The notes: generated from the sequence alone by a model not told the origin. DNA of 64,000 bases from Pusillimonas sp. T2 (GCF_002236805.1 NZ_NIQA01000001.1:612559-676558), one strand, 5' to 3'; shown: positions 50,193 to 62,624, counted from the stretch's first letter. A program made the numbers and translations.

Positions 50193-51124
50193 GGCGAACC
50201 CCGCAAGAAAGCGCCGATATCCTGGCGCTTTCCGCCCGGCTTTTGCACCTGCAAAATGCGCAACACGCCATCGCTAGTGGCCACATCAAGACCTGCCTCG
50301 GAAGCTGCCACGATGGTGCCAGGTTCCAGGGCCTTTACGGCCGGCATGGCTTGAGCGGCCCAGACCTTAATGGGCGCCTCCCAACCCGGTAGCTGCAAGG
50401 TTGCCCCCGGTACAGGGTCGAATGCTCTTACACGGCGCGCCAAAACGACGGCGGGTTGCGCCAGGTCTAGTGCGGCCTCGGCCTTGTTAAGTTTGGCGGC
50501 ATAACACACACCTGCCTCGGGCTGCGGTGCCGGGGCCAGCGATTGTTGCGACAGCGCGTGCAAAGCCTCGACAATACATTGACCACCCAATTCGGCCAAG
50601 GCATCGTGCAGTTGCGCTGCCGTATGCGTTGCGCTAATGGGTAGGGACTTCACCAGCAGCATATCGCCGGTATCCAGGCCTTCGTCCATTTGCATGATGG
50701 TAATGCCAGTTTCGGCGTCACCCGCCTCGATGGCCCGCTGAATTGGGGCCGCGCCGCGCCAACGCGGCAACAAGCTGGCGTGGATATTCAAGCAACCCGC
50801 AGGCGGCAGGGTCAGCGTCCATTGGGGCAAAATCAGCCCATACGCCGCAACCACCATGACATCGGGCCGGGCCTCGATCAGGGCTGCCTTGGCCGCCTGG
50901 GCATCTTCCGGATACTTGCCATCGAGCCGAAGGCTACGCGGTTGCTGGACAGGAATGCCGGCCTGCAATGCCGCCTGCTTGACCGGGCTTGGCGTGAGCT
51001 TTAACCCCCGGCCCGAAGGGCGATCGGGCTGTGTCAGCACCAAGGGTACCTCGTGCCCGGCAGCAAGAATGGCATCGAGAGCGATGCGGGCGAATTCGGG
51101 GGTGCCGGCAAAAACAACACGCAT
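50174..51124 (-). CDS. fmt: Methionyl-tRNA formyltransferase
   Basis: Formylates initiator methionyl-tRNA. The 316-residue protein has the N-terminal [14 protein letters not shown], the formyl-transfer site [25 protein letters not shown] (catalytic Asn, His, and Asp of the family) and [17 protein letters not shown], followed by the C-terminal tRNA-binding OB domain (from about 205). It starts six bases after def ends; its end overlaps rimO. Confidence 0.96.
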   Translation of the reverse strand: MRVVFAGTPEFARIALDAILAAGHEVPLVLTQPDRPSGRGLKLTPSPVKQAALQAGIPVQQPRSLRLDGKYPEDAQAAKAALIEARPDVMVVAAYGLILPQWTLTLPPAGCLNIHASLLPRWRGAAPIQRAIEAGDAETGITIMQMDEGLDTGDMLLVKSLPISATHTAAQLHDALAELGGQCIVEALHALSQQSLAPAPQPEAGVCYAAKLNKAEAALDLAQPAVVLARRVRAFDPVPGATLQLPGWEAPIKVWAAQAMPAVKALEPGTIVAASEAGLDVATSDGVLRILQVQKPGGKRQDIGAFLRGSPQIVSP

Positions 51125-51130
51125 TGCCGG

Positions 51131-51643
51131 TTATACCTTATCGAGTTCGCGTTCTTGCTTGCGCAATTTGGTTTTGATGCGGTTCAGTTTCAGCGACGAG
51201 AGGTATTCGACGAAAACCTTACCTTCGAGGTGGTCGAGCTCGTGTTGCACACAAACCGCCAGCAGGCCGTCGGCATCGAACTCGTAGGTCTCGCCCTTTT
51301 CGTTCAGGGCACGCACTCGGATATGTGCCGCGCGTTCGACCCGGTCGTAAATACCCGGCACAGAGAGACACCCCTCTTCGTAAACCTGGCGCTCGTCGCT
51401 TTTTTCGATGATTTCGGGGTTAATGAGAACCCGCAAATCGTTACCTTCTTCAGAGACGTCGATGACAACGACGCGCTCGTGAACGTCGACCTGTGTTGCG
51501 GCAAGCCCCACTCCGGGCGCGTCATACATGGTTTCGGCCATGTCGCGTACCAACTGGCGGATACGATCGTCGACCGTCTCGACCGGTTTGGCCACCTTGT
51601 GCAGGCGCGGATCTGGATAACGAAGGATGGGAAGCAAAGCCAT
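51131..51643 (-). CDS. def: Peptide deformylase
   Basis: Metalloenzyme that removes the formyl group from nascent proteins. The 170-residue protein has the three motifs [17 protein letters not shown] and [12 protein letters not shown], giving the Cys and two His metal ligands and the catalytic Glu. It is upstream of fmt on the same transcript and divergent from dprA. Confidence 0.97.
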   Translation of the reverse strand: MALLPILRYPDPRLHKVAKPVETVDDRIRQLVRDMAETMYDAPGVGLAATQVDVHERVVVIDVSEEGNDLRVLINPEIIEKSDERQVYEEGCLSVPGIYDRVERAAHIRVRALNEKGETYEFDADGLLAVCVQHELDHLEGKVFVEYLSSLKLNRIKTKLRKQERELDKV

Positions 51644-51764
51644 GGCGTAATCAGTTTAAAAGGTGGTCTTCCATTATACCAACCGCCTTCCGGTCACGGC
51701 CGGCAGATGTTTATGTCGCGCACCATTTCACGCCGCCTGTAACTCTGTGGCAAACTGCTGCGCT

Positions 51765-52943
51765 ATGCCTGTATCTCTTGATCACGACGAATTGGCTGCC
51801 TGGGTGCGCCTGACGCTTGAGCCCGGTCTGGGGCCCGCACAGGCCCGCCATCTGCTGGCGGCCATCGGGCTGCCGCAAGCTATTTTTACGCAATCTGTGG
51901 CACAACTCATGAAGTTTCTGCCTCAAAATCTGGCCCTGCAGCTTGCGCAAGCCCCATCAGCAGACATTGCCCAGGCCATTGCGCAAACGCAGCGCTGGCT
52001 CGAACACCCCAGCCACCATCTGTTAACGCTAGCCGACCCCGACTACCCCGCCAGTTTGCTCGAAATCCACGACCCGCCGCTGGTGCTGTACGTCAATGGG
52101 CAGCTTAGCACCCTAAACCGCCCCAGCATTGCGATTGTGGGCGCACGCAGCGCCACCCCCGGCGGCCTTGAAAACGCCAGCGCATTTGCCCGCCATCTGG
52201 CCGAACGCGGCTGGTGTGTTGTCAGTGGCCTGGCATCGGGCATCGACACGGCCGCCCACCAGGGGGCTCTGGACGCCGGCCCAAACGGCGGCGGCACGTT
52301 AGCCGTCATGGGAACAGGCATCGATATTATCTACCCTGCACGCAACCGCGACCTGGCCCACAAAATCGTCGAATACGGTACGTTGATCTCTGAGTTTCCC
52401 ATGGGTCAACGCGCCATGCCTTACCAGTTTCCAAGACGCAACCGGATTGTCGCGGGCTTGAGCCGGGGGGTGCTGGTGGTAGAAGCCGCCGTGCAAAGCG
52501 GCTCGCTGATTACGGCGCGCCAGGCCGGCGACATGGGCCGCGAAATATTCGCCATTCCCGGCTCCATTCACTCACCGTTGTCCAAAGGCTGTCATCAACT
52601 CATCAGGCAAGGGGCAAAGCTGGTGGAGTCAGGACAAGATATTCTGGAAGAAATTTCGGGTGTTTTGCCGGGCCTGGGTAAGCCTTTACACGTTGTCGGT
52701 GCATTGCCCAAAACACGCGGCGCTTTGCAGGCATCGGGCGCTGCCGGTCATGACACACCCGACCCCATATTGCACGCCATGGGCTTTGACCCCATTGATG
52801 TCGATACACTCTTGCAGCGTACCGGGTTAGACATTACCCTGCTGAATAGCCGCTTAACCCTGCTTGAACTTGATAACCGGGTAGCCCGACTGCCCGACGG
52901 CCGCCTGCAAAGAGTCGCAGGCACAACAGGCCCCACCCATTAA
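51765..52943 (+). CDS. dprA: DNA-processing protein DprA
   Basis: Binds single-stranded DNA and loads RecA during natural transformation. The 392-residue product has an N-terminal SAM-like helical domain (about residues 8-70), the Rossmann core with IAIVGARSATPGGLENA, VSGLASGIDTAAHQGAL, GTLAVMGTGID, RNRIVAGLS and GSLITARQA, and a C-terminal winged-helix region. The start at 51765 (MPVSLDHDE) is preferred over the 34-residue upstream extension, which runs into the def promoter. Divergent from def. Confidence 0.95.
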   Translation: MPVSLDHDELAAWVRLTLEPGLGPAQARHLLAAIGLPQAIFTQSVAQLMKFLPQNLALQLAQAPSADIAQAIAQTQRWLEHPSHHLLTLADPDYPASLLEIHDPPLVLYVNGQLSTLNRPSIAIVGARSATPGGLENASAFARHLAERGWCVVSGLASGIDTAAHQGALDAGPNGGGTLAVMGTGIDIIYPARNRDLAHKIVEYGTLISEFPMGQRAMPYQFPRRNRIVAGLSRGVLVVEAAVQSGSLITARQAGDMGREIFAIPGSIHSPLSKGCHQLIRQGAKLVESGQDILEEISGVLPGLGKPLHVVGALPKTRGALQASGAAGHDTPDPILHAMGFDPIDVDTLLQRTGLDITLLNSRLTLLELDNRVARLPDGRLQRVAGTTGPTH

Positions 52944-52971
52944 CTTTTTAACGCGAACCACTGAATACTCT

Positions 52972-53442
52972 ATGCTGCGCAGCCAACGTCCCTCTGCTGA
53001 AGAACACGCCGAACTCATGCAAAAGCTGGGTCCGCTACCCATCGAAGGAGCGTCATGGCCTCGTTGGATAAAAATCGCGGCATGGATCATGCTTGGCCTC
53101 ATCGCCTTCCAGTTTATTATCACCGCCACCGGGCCCAATGGGCAGAACGTCAATCCATACGTGGCCGCCAGTCTGGTCGCTTGCTACGTGGCGCTGATTG
53201 TTGTGGCGCGCTACATGACCACATCGGTCACCCGCATTACGGCCGAAGGCATCCAGCAAAGCTGGCTTAGCCAACGCCTGATCACTTGGGATGACATCCA
53301 GTTCACCAAATTTATCCCGCTGATTTCCTCAAAAAAACTGATTTGCTTTGTCAGCAAGGGCCGGCCGGTAGTTTTCCAGGGCGGCACCCGCGAGCTGCAA
53401 ACCGCTTTTGCACAAATCTCGTTGGTTTACCGCCGGCGTTAA
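52972..53442 (+). CDS. Small membrane protein with a PH-like C-terminal region, unknown function
   Basis: I do not recognise this 156-residue protein as a named family. It has two hydrophobic helices (about residues 34-54, IKIAAWIMLGLIAFQFIITA, and 64-84, YVAASLVACYVALIVVARYM) and a polar C-terminal portion (VTRITAEGIQQSWLSQRLITWDDIQFTKFIP) whose pattern, turn then Trp-Asp-Asp-Ile, resembles bacterial PH-like membrane proteins. It starts 28 bases after dprA on the same strand. A weak hairpin follows its stop. Confidence 0.7.
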   Translation: MLRSQRPSAEEHAELMQKLGPLPIEGASWPRWIKIAAWIMLGLIAFQFIITATGPNGQNVNPYVAASLVACYVALIVVARYMTTSVTRITAEGIQQSWLSQRLITWDDIQFTKFIPLISSKKLICFVSKGRPVVFQGGTRELQTAFAQISLVYRRR

Positions 53443-53461
53443 AGCGGCTTAGTGCCGTTTT
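53441..53461. terminator. Weak bidirectional hairpin after the unknown membrane protein gene
   Basis: AAAGCGGC (53441-53448) pairs with GCCGTTTT (53454-53461), including one G-T wobble, over a 5-base loop. It ends in a T run on the plus strand and separates the convergent membrane-protein and binding-protein genes. Confidence 0.5.
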
Positions 53462-53475
53462 GGATCCGGGCGTGA

Positions 53476-54492
53476 CTACCGAATAGGCAACGGGTACATC
53501 AACCCACCCTGGCTCCACAACGCATTCAGCCCTCGATCAATTTTCAGGGGGCTACCCTGCCCAACATTGCGCTCAAAGCTTTCGGCGTAATTGCCCACCT
53601 GTTTGATGATTTGATAAGCCCAGCGCGCATCAAGCCCGAGATTTTTGCCGGCATTGCCCGAAACCCCAAGAAGCCGCTGTACGGCAGGCGTTGACTGCTG
53701 AGCATGAGCGTCTACATTGCTTGAATCAACGCCCAGCTCTTCGGCCAGAAGCATAGCCGTCAACGACCATTTCACAATATTCAGCCAGGCATCGTCCCCT
53801 TGCCGGACAAACGGCCCCAACGGCTCTTTAGAAATGAGTTCGGGCAAAACGATGTAATCGTCGGGGTTACCTAAACGTGAAGCCCGAATGGCGGCCAACC
53901 CCGACGCATCGGTTGAGAACACATCGCAACGACCCGCCGCAAAGGCACCGACGGCTTCATTAAACTGCTCAATAACCACCGGCTTATAACGAATATTATT
54001 GGCACGCGCCCAATCGGCCAGCGTGTTTTCATTAGATGTCCCTGTTTGCAGGCAGATAGTCGCGCCATCGAGCTCTTTAGCGCTTTTTACACCCAGCGAC
54101 TTTAAAATCAGGAAGCCCTGACCATCATAAAAATTGATGCCGGCATGAATCACCCCCAGTGCTGTGTCGCGCTGTTGCGTTACCGAGGTGTTGCGAGCCA
54201 GCACATCAATTTCGCCCGACTGCAGTGCCGTAAAACGCTGCTGGGAGTTAAGCGGTACTGCTTTGTATTTCTCGGCGTCGCCCAATACAGCTGCTGCGAC
54301 TGCGCGACACAAGTCTATGTCGAGGCCTCGCCAATGCCCTTTGTCGTCAGGGGCGGAAAACCCCGCAAAGCCAGTGGTAACCCCGCACTGCAAGTAACCC
54401 CGTTGCTTGACGACATCAAGCGTCTGCGCCTGTACTGCAGCACTGGCTAAACCCAACCCTAAACCGGCCAGCCAACATTTCCAGAATTTCAT
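53476..54492 (-). CDS. Amino-acid ABC transporter substrate-binding protein (orphan)
   Basis: Periplasmic binding protein of the AapJ/BztA group that captures polar or general L-amino acids. The 338-residue precursor has a signal peptide (WLAGLGLGLASAAVQAQ) and the two-lobed SBP_bac_3 fold: RGYLQCGVTTGFAGFSAPDD, DIDLCRAVAAAVLG, RNTSVTQQRDT and a second lobe from about residue 150. The ATG at 54492 has AGGA nine bases upstream; an in-frame ATG eight codons earlier is less well placed. No permease or ATPase gene adjoins it, so its partners are elsewhere. It is co-directional with yggS. Confidence 0.88.
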   Translation of the reverse strand: MKFWKCWLAGLGLGLASAAVQAQTLDVVKQRGYLQCGVTTGFAGFSAPDDKGHWRGLDIDLCRAVAAAVLGDAEKYKAVPLNSQQRFTALQSGEIDVLARNTSVTQQRDTALGVIHAGINFYDGQGFLILKSLGVKSAKELDGATICLQTGTSNENTLADWARANNIRYKPVVIEQFNEAVGAFAAGRCDVFSTDASGLAAIRASRLGNPDDYIVLPELISKEPLGPFVRQGDDAWLNIVKWSLTAMLLAEELGVDSSNVDAHAQQSTPAVQRLLGVSGNAGKNLGLDARWAYQIIKQVGNYAESFERNVGQGSPLKIDRGLNALWSQGGLMYPLPIR

Positions 54493-54512
54493 ACTGTTTT
54501 TCCTGTGTGGAT

Positions 54513-55214
54513 TCAATGCGGTGCATAGTCGCGCACGCCAAAAAGGGCCGACCCGATACGGATATCAGTCGCACCCTCTTCAATGGCCCACTCGAAATCG
54601 CCCGTCATGCCCATCGACAATCGCTTCACGTCATGATGCCCAATCGCCTGTGCCTCGTCACGCAATTGGCGCAAGCGGCGAAAACACCCACGTACAGCGT
54701 GCTCGTCGTCAGAATTGATGGCCAACGTCATTAGCCCTTTGACCCGAAGCGTAGGGAAGCCCTTAAGGGCATCAAGAAAGTCGGGCAGGTCGACGGGGTC
54801 GAGCCCGAACTTGGACGGTTCCGGCGAGGTTTTAACCTGGACTAGCACGTCGATACTGCGCCCTTCGTCTTGCAGCCGACGATGCAACACTTCGGCTAAA
54901 GCCAGACGATCTAGCGATTGAACTTCGTGTACCCAACGCGCCGCGTCTTTTGCCTTGTTAGTTTGCAAATGGCCTATAAGCACCCAACGCAGATCAAGGT
55001 CGGACAATTGCGGCAGCTTGTCGCGAAGCTCTTGCAAACGGCTTTCGCCAAAAGCGTTCAAACCCAGCGCGGCAGCTTCACGAACAGCATTGGCATCGAA
55101 CGTTTTGCTGACCGCCAACAAATGAACGTCGGCAACGTCCCGACCGACGCGCTCACAGGCCTGGGCCATGCGCAGGCGAATCGCATCGAGCCGCTGCTTC
55201 ATTGAATCAGACAT
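54513..55214 (-). CDS. yggS: YggS-family pyridoxal phosphate-binding protein
   Basis: PLP-homeostasis protein (PLPBP family) that binds PLP without a known catalytic reaction. The 233-residue product has the PLP lysine in LLAVSKTFDANAVREAA, HLQTNKAKDA, and the C-terminal SMGMTGDFEWAIEEGATDIRIGSALFG. An in-frame ATG at 55232 is an alternative start. It lies downstream of cysN on the same strand, without proC, its usual partner. Confidence 0.92.
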   Translation of the reverse strand: MSDSMKQRLDAIRLRMAQACERVGRDVADVHLLAVSKTFDANAVREAAALGLNAFGESRLQELRDKLPQLSDLDLRWVLIGHLQTNKAKDAARWVHEVQSLDRLALAEVLHRRLQDEGRSIDVLVQVKTSPEPSKFGLDPVDLPDFLDALKGFPTLRVKGLMTLAINSDDEHAVRGCFRRLRQLRDEAQAIGHHDVKRLSMGMTGDFEWAIEEGATDIRIGSALFGVRDYAPH

Positions 55215-55257
55215 ATCGAAACCCGGTGACATCAGAGGGTTTCGATTGTAGTGCAAG

Positions 55258-56556
55258 CTATTGGATCATCCCGGCTGCGGCTGTTTGATGGGTAGCAGCA
55301 TCGATGAGGATGAAAGCCCCCGTACCGGGCAAATCACGATATCGGTCTAGCACCAGCGCATCTCGAGCCGTCAACGTCACTTTGCCAATATCATTCATCT
55401 GCAGGGCATGCTGCTCGACTTGGGCTTGGCCAAGGGTATGAATATCACGCCGCGAATGAACGGCCTTCAACTTGACTTGCGTCAGACGCGTCCCGATTTT
55501 GAGCCAGTAGGTACGCGCCTGACTGAGCGGCTGCTGATCGAGCCAGCACAGTTCGGCGTCAAACGTTTTGTCGACATGCACCGGGTGCTGCCCCGTCACA
55601 AAGACATCGCCCCGCGATACGTCGATGTCCTGATCCAGTTCGACAACAACGCTGTCACCCGCCACGGTATGCTCCACGGGCTCCCCGCCGCGGTACAGTC
55701 GGGCAATATGAGCCGTAGCCCCAGATGGCAATACCTTAACCTGTGTGCCCACGGACAATTGACCGCTGGACACCTGCCCGGCATAGCCCCGAAAATCGTT
55801 GATCGAGCTGCCCCCATGACGGATCACCCATTGCACGTAAAGTCGAGTCGCGCTATCGGCGACAGGCGCGTCAAGCGGCAATTGCTCAAGTAAGCTCAGC
55901 AACGGTGGCCCGTCGTACCACGGGGTAAACGGCGACGCTTTGACGACGTTATCACCCTTTAATGCCGACACCGGCAGGATATGAAATTTGGCGATGCCTA
56001 ATTGGGTGGCAAGCGCGGCATATGAGTCTCGAATGCGCTCAAAGACAGCCTGATCCCAACCCATCAGATCCATTTTATTGACAGCAACAACGATATGCTT
56101 GATGCCCAACAACGCTGCCAACGCGCTGTGGCGCTTGGTTTGCACCAACAACTCACCATCTTGAACACGTGTGGCGTCAATCAGGATAATAGCGGCCTGC
56201 GCGGTTGATGCACCGGTAACCATATTGCGTGTGTACTGCTCGTGACCAGGCGCATCAGCAACAATAAATTTTCGTGCTGGCGTTGCAAAGTAACGGTAGG
56301 CTACATCAATCGTAATCCCCTGCTCACGCTCGGCCTCAAGGCCATCTGTCAGCAAAGACAGATCCAACTCATTGGCCTCGGTTCGTTTGTACTTTGACCG
56401 CGCAATGGCATCCAGCTGGTCGGCAAATACGCCCTTGCTATCAAACAGCAAGCGCCCAATCAGGGTCGACTTGCCGTCATCTACCGAGCCTGCCGTAATG
56501 AAGCGCAGCACACTGGTCTCGGTTTGCGTAAAAGGTTGTTCAACCAATGCATTCAT
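55258..56556 (-). CDS. cysN: Sulfate adenylyltransferase large (GTPase) subunit
   Basis: GTP-dependent regulatory subunit of ATP sulfurylase, which activates sulfate to APS. The 432-residue protein has G-motifs GSVDDGKSTLIGRLL, DAPGHEQYTRNM, and NKMDLM, and two beta-barrel domains as in elongation factors. The family-typical size without a fused APS-kinase domain (CysC) agrees with an APS reductase being used directly. Its start overlaps the cysD stop (TGATG). Confidence 0.95.
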   Translation of the reverse strand: MNALVEQPFTQTETSVLRFITAGSVDDGKSTLIGRLLFDSKGVFADQLDAIARSKYKRTEANELDLSLLTDGLEAEREQGITIDVAYRYFATPARKFIVADAPGHEQYTRNMVTGASTAQAAIILIDATRVQDGELLVQTKRHSALAALLGIKHIVVAVNKMDLMGWDQAVFERIRDSYAALATQLGIAKFHILPVSALKGDNVVKASPFTPWYDGPPLLSLLEQLPLDAPVADSATRLYVQWVIRHGGSSINDFRGYAGQVSSGQLSVGTQVKVLPSGATAHIARLYRGGEPVEHTVAGDSVVVELDQDIDVSRGDVFVTGQHPVHVDKTFDAELCWLDQQPLSQARTYWLKIGTRLTQVKLKAVHSRRDIHTLGQAQVEQHALQMNDIGKVTLTARDALVLDRYRDLPGTGAFILIDAATHQTAAAGMIQ

Positions 56557-57464
56557 CAGAAATACCCCTGTTTCTTTCTTTGTTCCATCGACGCCTCAGA
56601 CGTTTGATCGTCCATACGAGTTGCGCCGCGTTCGGTGATCGTCGTCAATGCCGTCTCGGCAATAATCGCTTCGGGTGTGGCCGCGTCTGACGCCACCGGG
56701 CAAGTGCACGAAATATCGCCCACCGTACGAAAGCGCACACGCACTGTTTCCGGCGTCTCGCCGTCGCGAGGCGGCGTGAGCGGGGTTAAGGGCACCAGCA
56801 AACCATTGCGCTTGATGACACTGCGATCATGCGCGTAATAAATGGGTGGCAATGCGAGCTTTTCACGCGCGATGTATTGCCAGACATCCAATTCCGTCCA
56901 GTTCGAGATGGGGAACACCCGCATATTTTCCCCTTTGGCAACCCGGGTGTTGTACAAATTCCAGAGCTCTGGACGCTGTGCTTTAGGATCCCATTGACCA
57001 AAGGCATCCCTGAACGAGAACACCCGCTCTTTTGCCCGGGCTTTCTCTTCGTCTCGGCGAGCCCCACCGATGCAAGCATCAAAGCCAAATTCCTCGATAG
57101 CCTCAAGCAATGTGGTCGCCTGAGCTGCATTTCGCGAATCGGTCTCCGATCGCAAGACAACGCTTCCGCGGCGGATTGAGTCTTCGACAGAGCGAACAAT
57201 CAAGGTTTCGCCAAGCTCTGCAGCGCGCTGGTCCCGAAACTGGATGACTTCGTCAAAATTATGACCTGTGTCGATATGCATGAGGGGGAAAGGAAACTTG
57301 CCGGGCCGAAATGCCTTCTCGGCCAAACGCAACAAGACCACAGAGTCTTTACCGCCCGAGAACAGCAACACCGGCCGCTCACACTCGGCCGCCACCTCGC
57401 GCATGATGAAGATGGCTTCTGATTCAAGCCAGTCAAGATGGGTACGATCTGCGGGGTGACTCAT
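56556..57464 (-). CDS. cysD: Sulfate adenylyltransferase catalytic subunit CysD
   Basis: PP-loop subunit that forms APS from ATP and sulfate with CysN. The 302-residue product has the PP motif LLFSGGKDSVVLLRLAEKA near residue 35, HIDTGHNFDE, GARRDEEKARAKER and the C-terminal end KKQGYF. The ATG overlaps the cysH stop in ATGA, so it forms an operon cysH-cysD-cysN. Confidence 0.96.
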   Translation of the reverse strand: MSHPADRTHLDWLESEAIFIMREVAAECERPVLLFSGGKDSVVLLRLAEKAFRPGKFPFPLMHIDTGHNFDEVIQFRDQRAAELGETLIVRSVEDSIRRGSVVLRSETDSRNAAQATTLLEAIEEFGFDACIGGARRDEEKARAKERVFSFRDAFGQWDPKAQRPELWNLYNTRVAKGENMRVFPISNWTELDVWQYIAREKLALPPIYYAHDRSVIKRNGLLVPLTPLTPPRDGETPETVRVRFRTVGDISCTCPVASDAATPEAIIAETALTTITERGATRMDDQTSEASMEQRKKQGYF

Positions 57465-58237
57465 AAGACTTCCTTTGTGCTAATGCTTGTGCTTGTCGCA
57501 ACGTAATTCAAATTGTGTTCGTGCAGGCCGCATTCTTTCGAATCGCTGTTCTCCCACCACCAACGCCCAGCCCTGACATCCTCTCCTGGCTTAATGGCTC
57601 TTGTACAAGGCTCGCAGCCAATCGATGGATAGCCTTGATCGTGCAATGCGTTGTACGGAATATTCAAGGCGCGAATAACCGTCCAGATCGCGTCGTCAGA
57701 CCAGGCGGCAACCGGGTTGTACTTTTCAAGCCCAAACGTCGTGTCATGCTCTTGCTCAGGCAGTTGCGTCCGAGTAATCGACTGATCACGTGTCTGGCCG
57801 GTGAGCCAGGCCGAACGACCTTTCAACATGGCCTTTAATGGGTCAACTTTACGCAAGTTGCAGCAGGCCTTACGCAAGGCCACAGACTCGTAAAACGGAA
57901 ACAAGCCATGCGTTGCCGTAAACTCCTGCACGGCATGAGCCTCGGGGCGGCAAACGGTAATGTGGATATTCAAACGGCGACGCGTCTCGTCAAGCAACGC
58001 CAGCGTCTCTTTATGCAGACGACCCGTGTCAAGGGTAAATACTTGAATGGGCAGCGCGGACTGTGCGATGACGTAGGTCAGCACCATGTCGGACGGCGCC
58101 AACGAGGTTGCAAACACGGCATCAGGGTGACGCTCGGCAATCAGCGCAAGGCTGGCCTGAAGCTCGCGCCACTGCGCCTGCAGCTCTGTGGGTATGGCCG
58201 CATGGGCCAAGGGAAGCGATTCGATCGTCGTCGACAC
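57461..58237 (-). CDS. cysH: Assimilatory APS reductase (CysH)
   Basis: Reduces APS to sulfite with thioredoxin. The 258-residue product has four iron-sulfur cysteines, KACCNLRKV and GCEPC, plus the C-terminal nucleophile in SKECGLH, the pattern of bacterial APS (not PAPS) reductases. A GTG start at 58237 is chosen because AGGTG lies six bases ahead; an earlier GTG at 58246 is possible. The spacer to the pseudouridine synthase gene (about 90 bases) must hold the operon promoter; a CysB site is plausible but not clear. cysI, cysJ and cysG are not in the window. Confidence 0.93.
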   Translation of the reverse strand: MSTTIESLPLAHAAIPTELQAQWRELQASLALIAERHPDAVFATSLAPSDMVLTYVIAQSALPIQVFTLDTGRLHKETLALLDETRRRLNIHITVCRPEAHAVQEFTATHGLFPFYESVALRKACCNLRKVDPLKAMLKGRSAWLTGQTRDQSITRTQLPEQEHDTTFGLEKYNPVAAWSDDAIWTVIRALNIPYNALHDQGYPSIGCEPCTRAIKPGEDVRAGRWWWENSDSKECGLHEHNLNYVATSTSISTKEVL

Positions 58238-58326
58238 AAAAAACACCTGTTGGGTAAGAACAGGGTTAGTGTGCCCGCGTGTGGCATCGAACGGAACTAC
58301 GAAATCGTTAAGTGCATATAACCAGG

Positions 58327-59265
58327 CTAGCTGGCCATTGCCAGCACCCTGTTGCTGGAGAACGTGCGTGTCTTGCCTGTGTACGGGTCGCAGAAAGATA
58401 CTTCTCGGGCAAGCAGCTGTAATGGCCTGGAGAAATCATCAAACATCGATGAGGGCTGCAATTCGGGATAGAACAGGTCATTACAAATAGGAATGCCCAA
58501 GTTACTCATATGAACACGCAACTGGTGTTTGCGGCCCGTGTGCGGCGTCAGCCGATATAGCCCATAGGTGTCCACTGGCCGAATCAATTCGATAAGCGTG
58601 CTGCTGTTGGGTAAGCCCTCGACTTCCTGCATGGTGAAGTGCGTCGATTTGGCGTCTAGCCGTGTCTCACGACGTAGCGGCAACGTTAACAAGGGGTCCA
58701 GCGGAGCGACGGCCTCATACACTTTTGTGACGTCACGGCTTTGAAACAAGCTTTGGTAGGCGCCACGGCAGGAGGGGTCGATAGTAAACATCATCACACC
58801 CGCGGTTTCACGGTCAAGCCGGTGTACTGGACTAAGGTCAGGCAAGCCCAACTGTTGACGCAGTCGGGTCAGGGCGGTTTCTTTTAAATAGCGACCACCG
58901 GGAATGCTTGCCAGAAAATGAGGCTTATCTATGACAAGGAGTTGAGCGTCTCGATACAAAATATCGATCTCAAAAGGCACTTGGGGCTCGTCAGGGACTT
59001 CGCGGTAGTACCAGAGCCACTGATGTGGCGCGTAAGGCGTCTGGGGCGTGATGGGTACGCCTTCGGCGTCGACGATTTCGCCACGCACAAGACGTTCGTG
59101 AATGACGGAGGCTGCGGTAAACCTGAAACGCTGGACAAGGAAGTCGAAAATGGTAGCCCAATCGCCCTGAGGCAGATGCACCCGGCTGGGCGCAATACCG
59201 TCGCGCACCGGCAACGGTGCGGCCACACTAACCACAGAGCGAGATCCTGCTCGATTCAACGACAT
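58327..59265 (-). CDS. RluA-family pseudouridine synthase
   Basis: Isomerises uridine to pseudouridine in rRNA or tRNA; the specific site is unknown. The 312-residue protein has an S4-like N-terminal region (about residues 38-75) and the catalytic motif PVHRLDRETAGVMMF near residue 150, followed by the TGRKHQLRVHMSNLG signature near 248. The YxLH-type family RluA/RluC/TruC fits. It lies directly downstream of the rRNA operon terminator, on the same strand. Confidence 0.9.
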   Translation of the reverse strand: MSLNRAGSRSVVSVAAPLPVRDGIAPSRVHLPQGDWATIFDFLVQRFRFTAASVIHERLVRGEIVDAEGVPITPQTPYAPHQWLWYYREVPDEPQVPFEIDILYRDAQLLVIDKPHFLASIPGGRYLKETALTRLRQQLGLPDLSPVHRLDRETAGVMMFTIDPSCRGAYQSLFQSRDVTKVYEAVAPLDPLLTLPLRRETRLDAKSTHFTMQEVEGLPNSSTLIELIRPVDTYGLYRLTPHTGRKHQLRVHMSNLGIPICNDLFYPELQPSSMFDDFSRPLQLLAREVSFCDPYTGKTRTFSSNRVLAMAS

Positions 59266-59314
59266 AGTGGCATATTACTGGGGAATCGCGTTTCGCGACT
59301 GTATCGCACAAAGA

Positions 59315-59348
59315 AAAACGCCCCGCAAAGTTATTTGCGGGGCGTTTT
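59315..59348. terminator. rRNA operon terminator
   Basis: AAAACGCCCCGCAAA (59315-59329) pairs perfectly with TTTGCGGGGCGTTTT (59334-59348) over a 4-base loop. Read on the minus strand it ends in a T run after the 5S gene and is the natural end of the operon. Confidence 0.92.
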
Positions 59349-59357
59349 AGAATAAAA

Positions 59358-59471
59358 GCCTGACGATGACCTACTTTCACAGACGTTAATCAACTATCAT
59401 CGGCGCAGAGGTGTTTCACGGTCCTGTTCGGGATGGGAAGGGGTGGGACCACCTCGCTATGGTCGTCAAGC
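59358..59471 (-). rRNA. rrf: 5S ribosomal RNA
   Basis: Complementary to the plus strand, the RNA begins GCTTGACGACCATAGCGAGG and ends GTCATCGTCAGGC, with the conserved CCCATCCCGAACAGG loop. The 114-base length fits betaproteobacterial 5S. Ends estimated from terminal stem pairing (about two bases uncertain). Last gene of the operon. Confidence 0.95.
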
Positions 59472-59710
59472 GTAACTTGTTGCCTGGGCTGATTCTTGGG
59501 CCAGCCTGGGCCAATCGGGGAAGAAGCAACGTGTGGGGCCTTGAGGCGCTCACACACGGTGAAGTATGTTGGGTGCTTTACACGTTGAACATCGTTTGAT
59601 GTTCTGGGGGTTGCGTTGTTTTGCGGTGCTGTTGCTGCGCTGGGGGGTTAACCCCTTGGGCGCAGACTTTCAATTTGTTTGAACGGCACTTGAACACGTT
59701 AACCTACAAG
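59472..59710 (-). other. 23S-5S spacer
   Basis: About 240 bases between 5S and 23S. I see no coding frame or tRNA here; it is GT/GC-rich sequence that is transcribed in the operon and removed in maturation. Confidence 0.5.
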
Positions 59711-59715
59711 GTTAT

Positions 59716-62601
<2,886 letters not shown>

Positions 62602-62602
<1 letters not shown>

Positions 62603-62624
62603 CTATAACGTTATAGGTTATAGG
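62602..62624 (-). repeat. Palindrome and repeat at the 23S 5' boundary
   Basis: CCTATAACGTTATAGG (62602-62617) is a perfect 16-bp palindrome; GTTATAGG recurs at 62617-62624. In the transcript, these could form a local hairpin that competes with the long-range 23S processing stem. Confidence 0.55.

Noticed and set aside
58238..58326. CysB binding site before cysH
   Set aside because: The spacer contains AT-rich segments such as TTATATGCACTTAA (minus strand) but no convincing match, so I do not list it.
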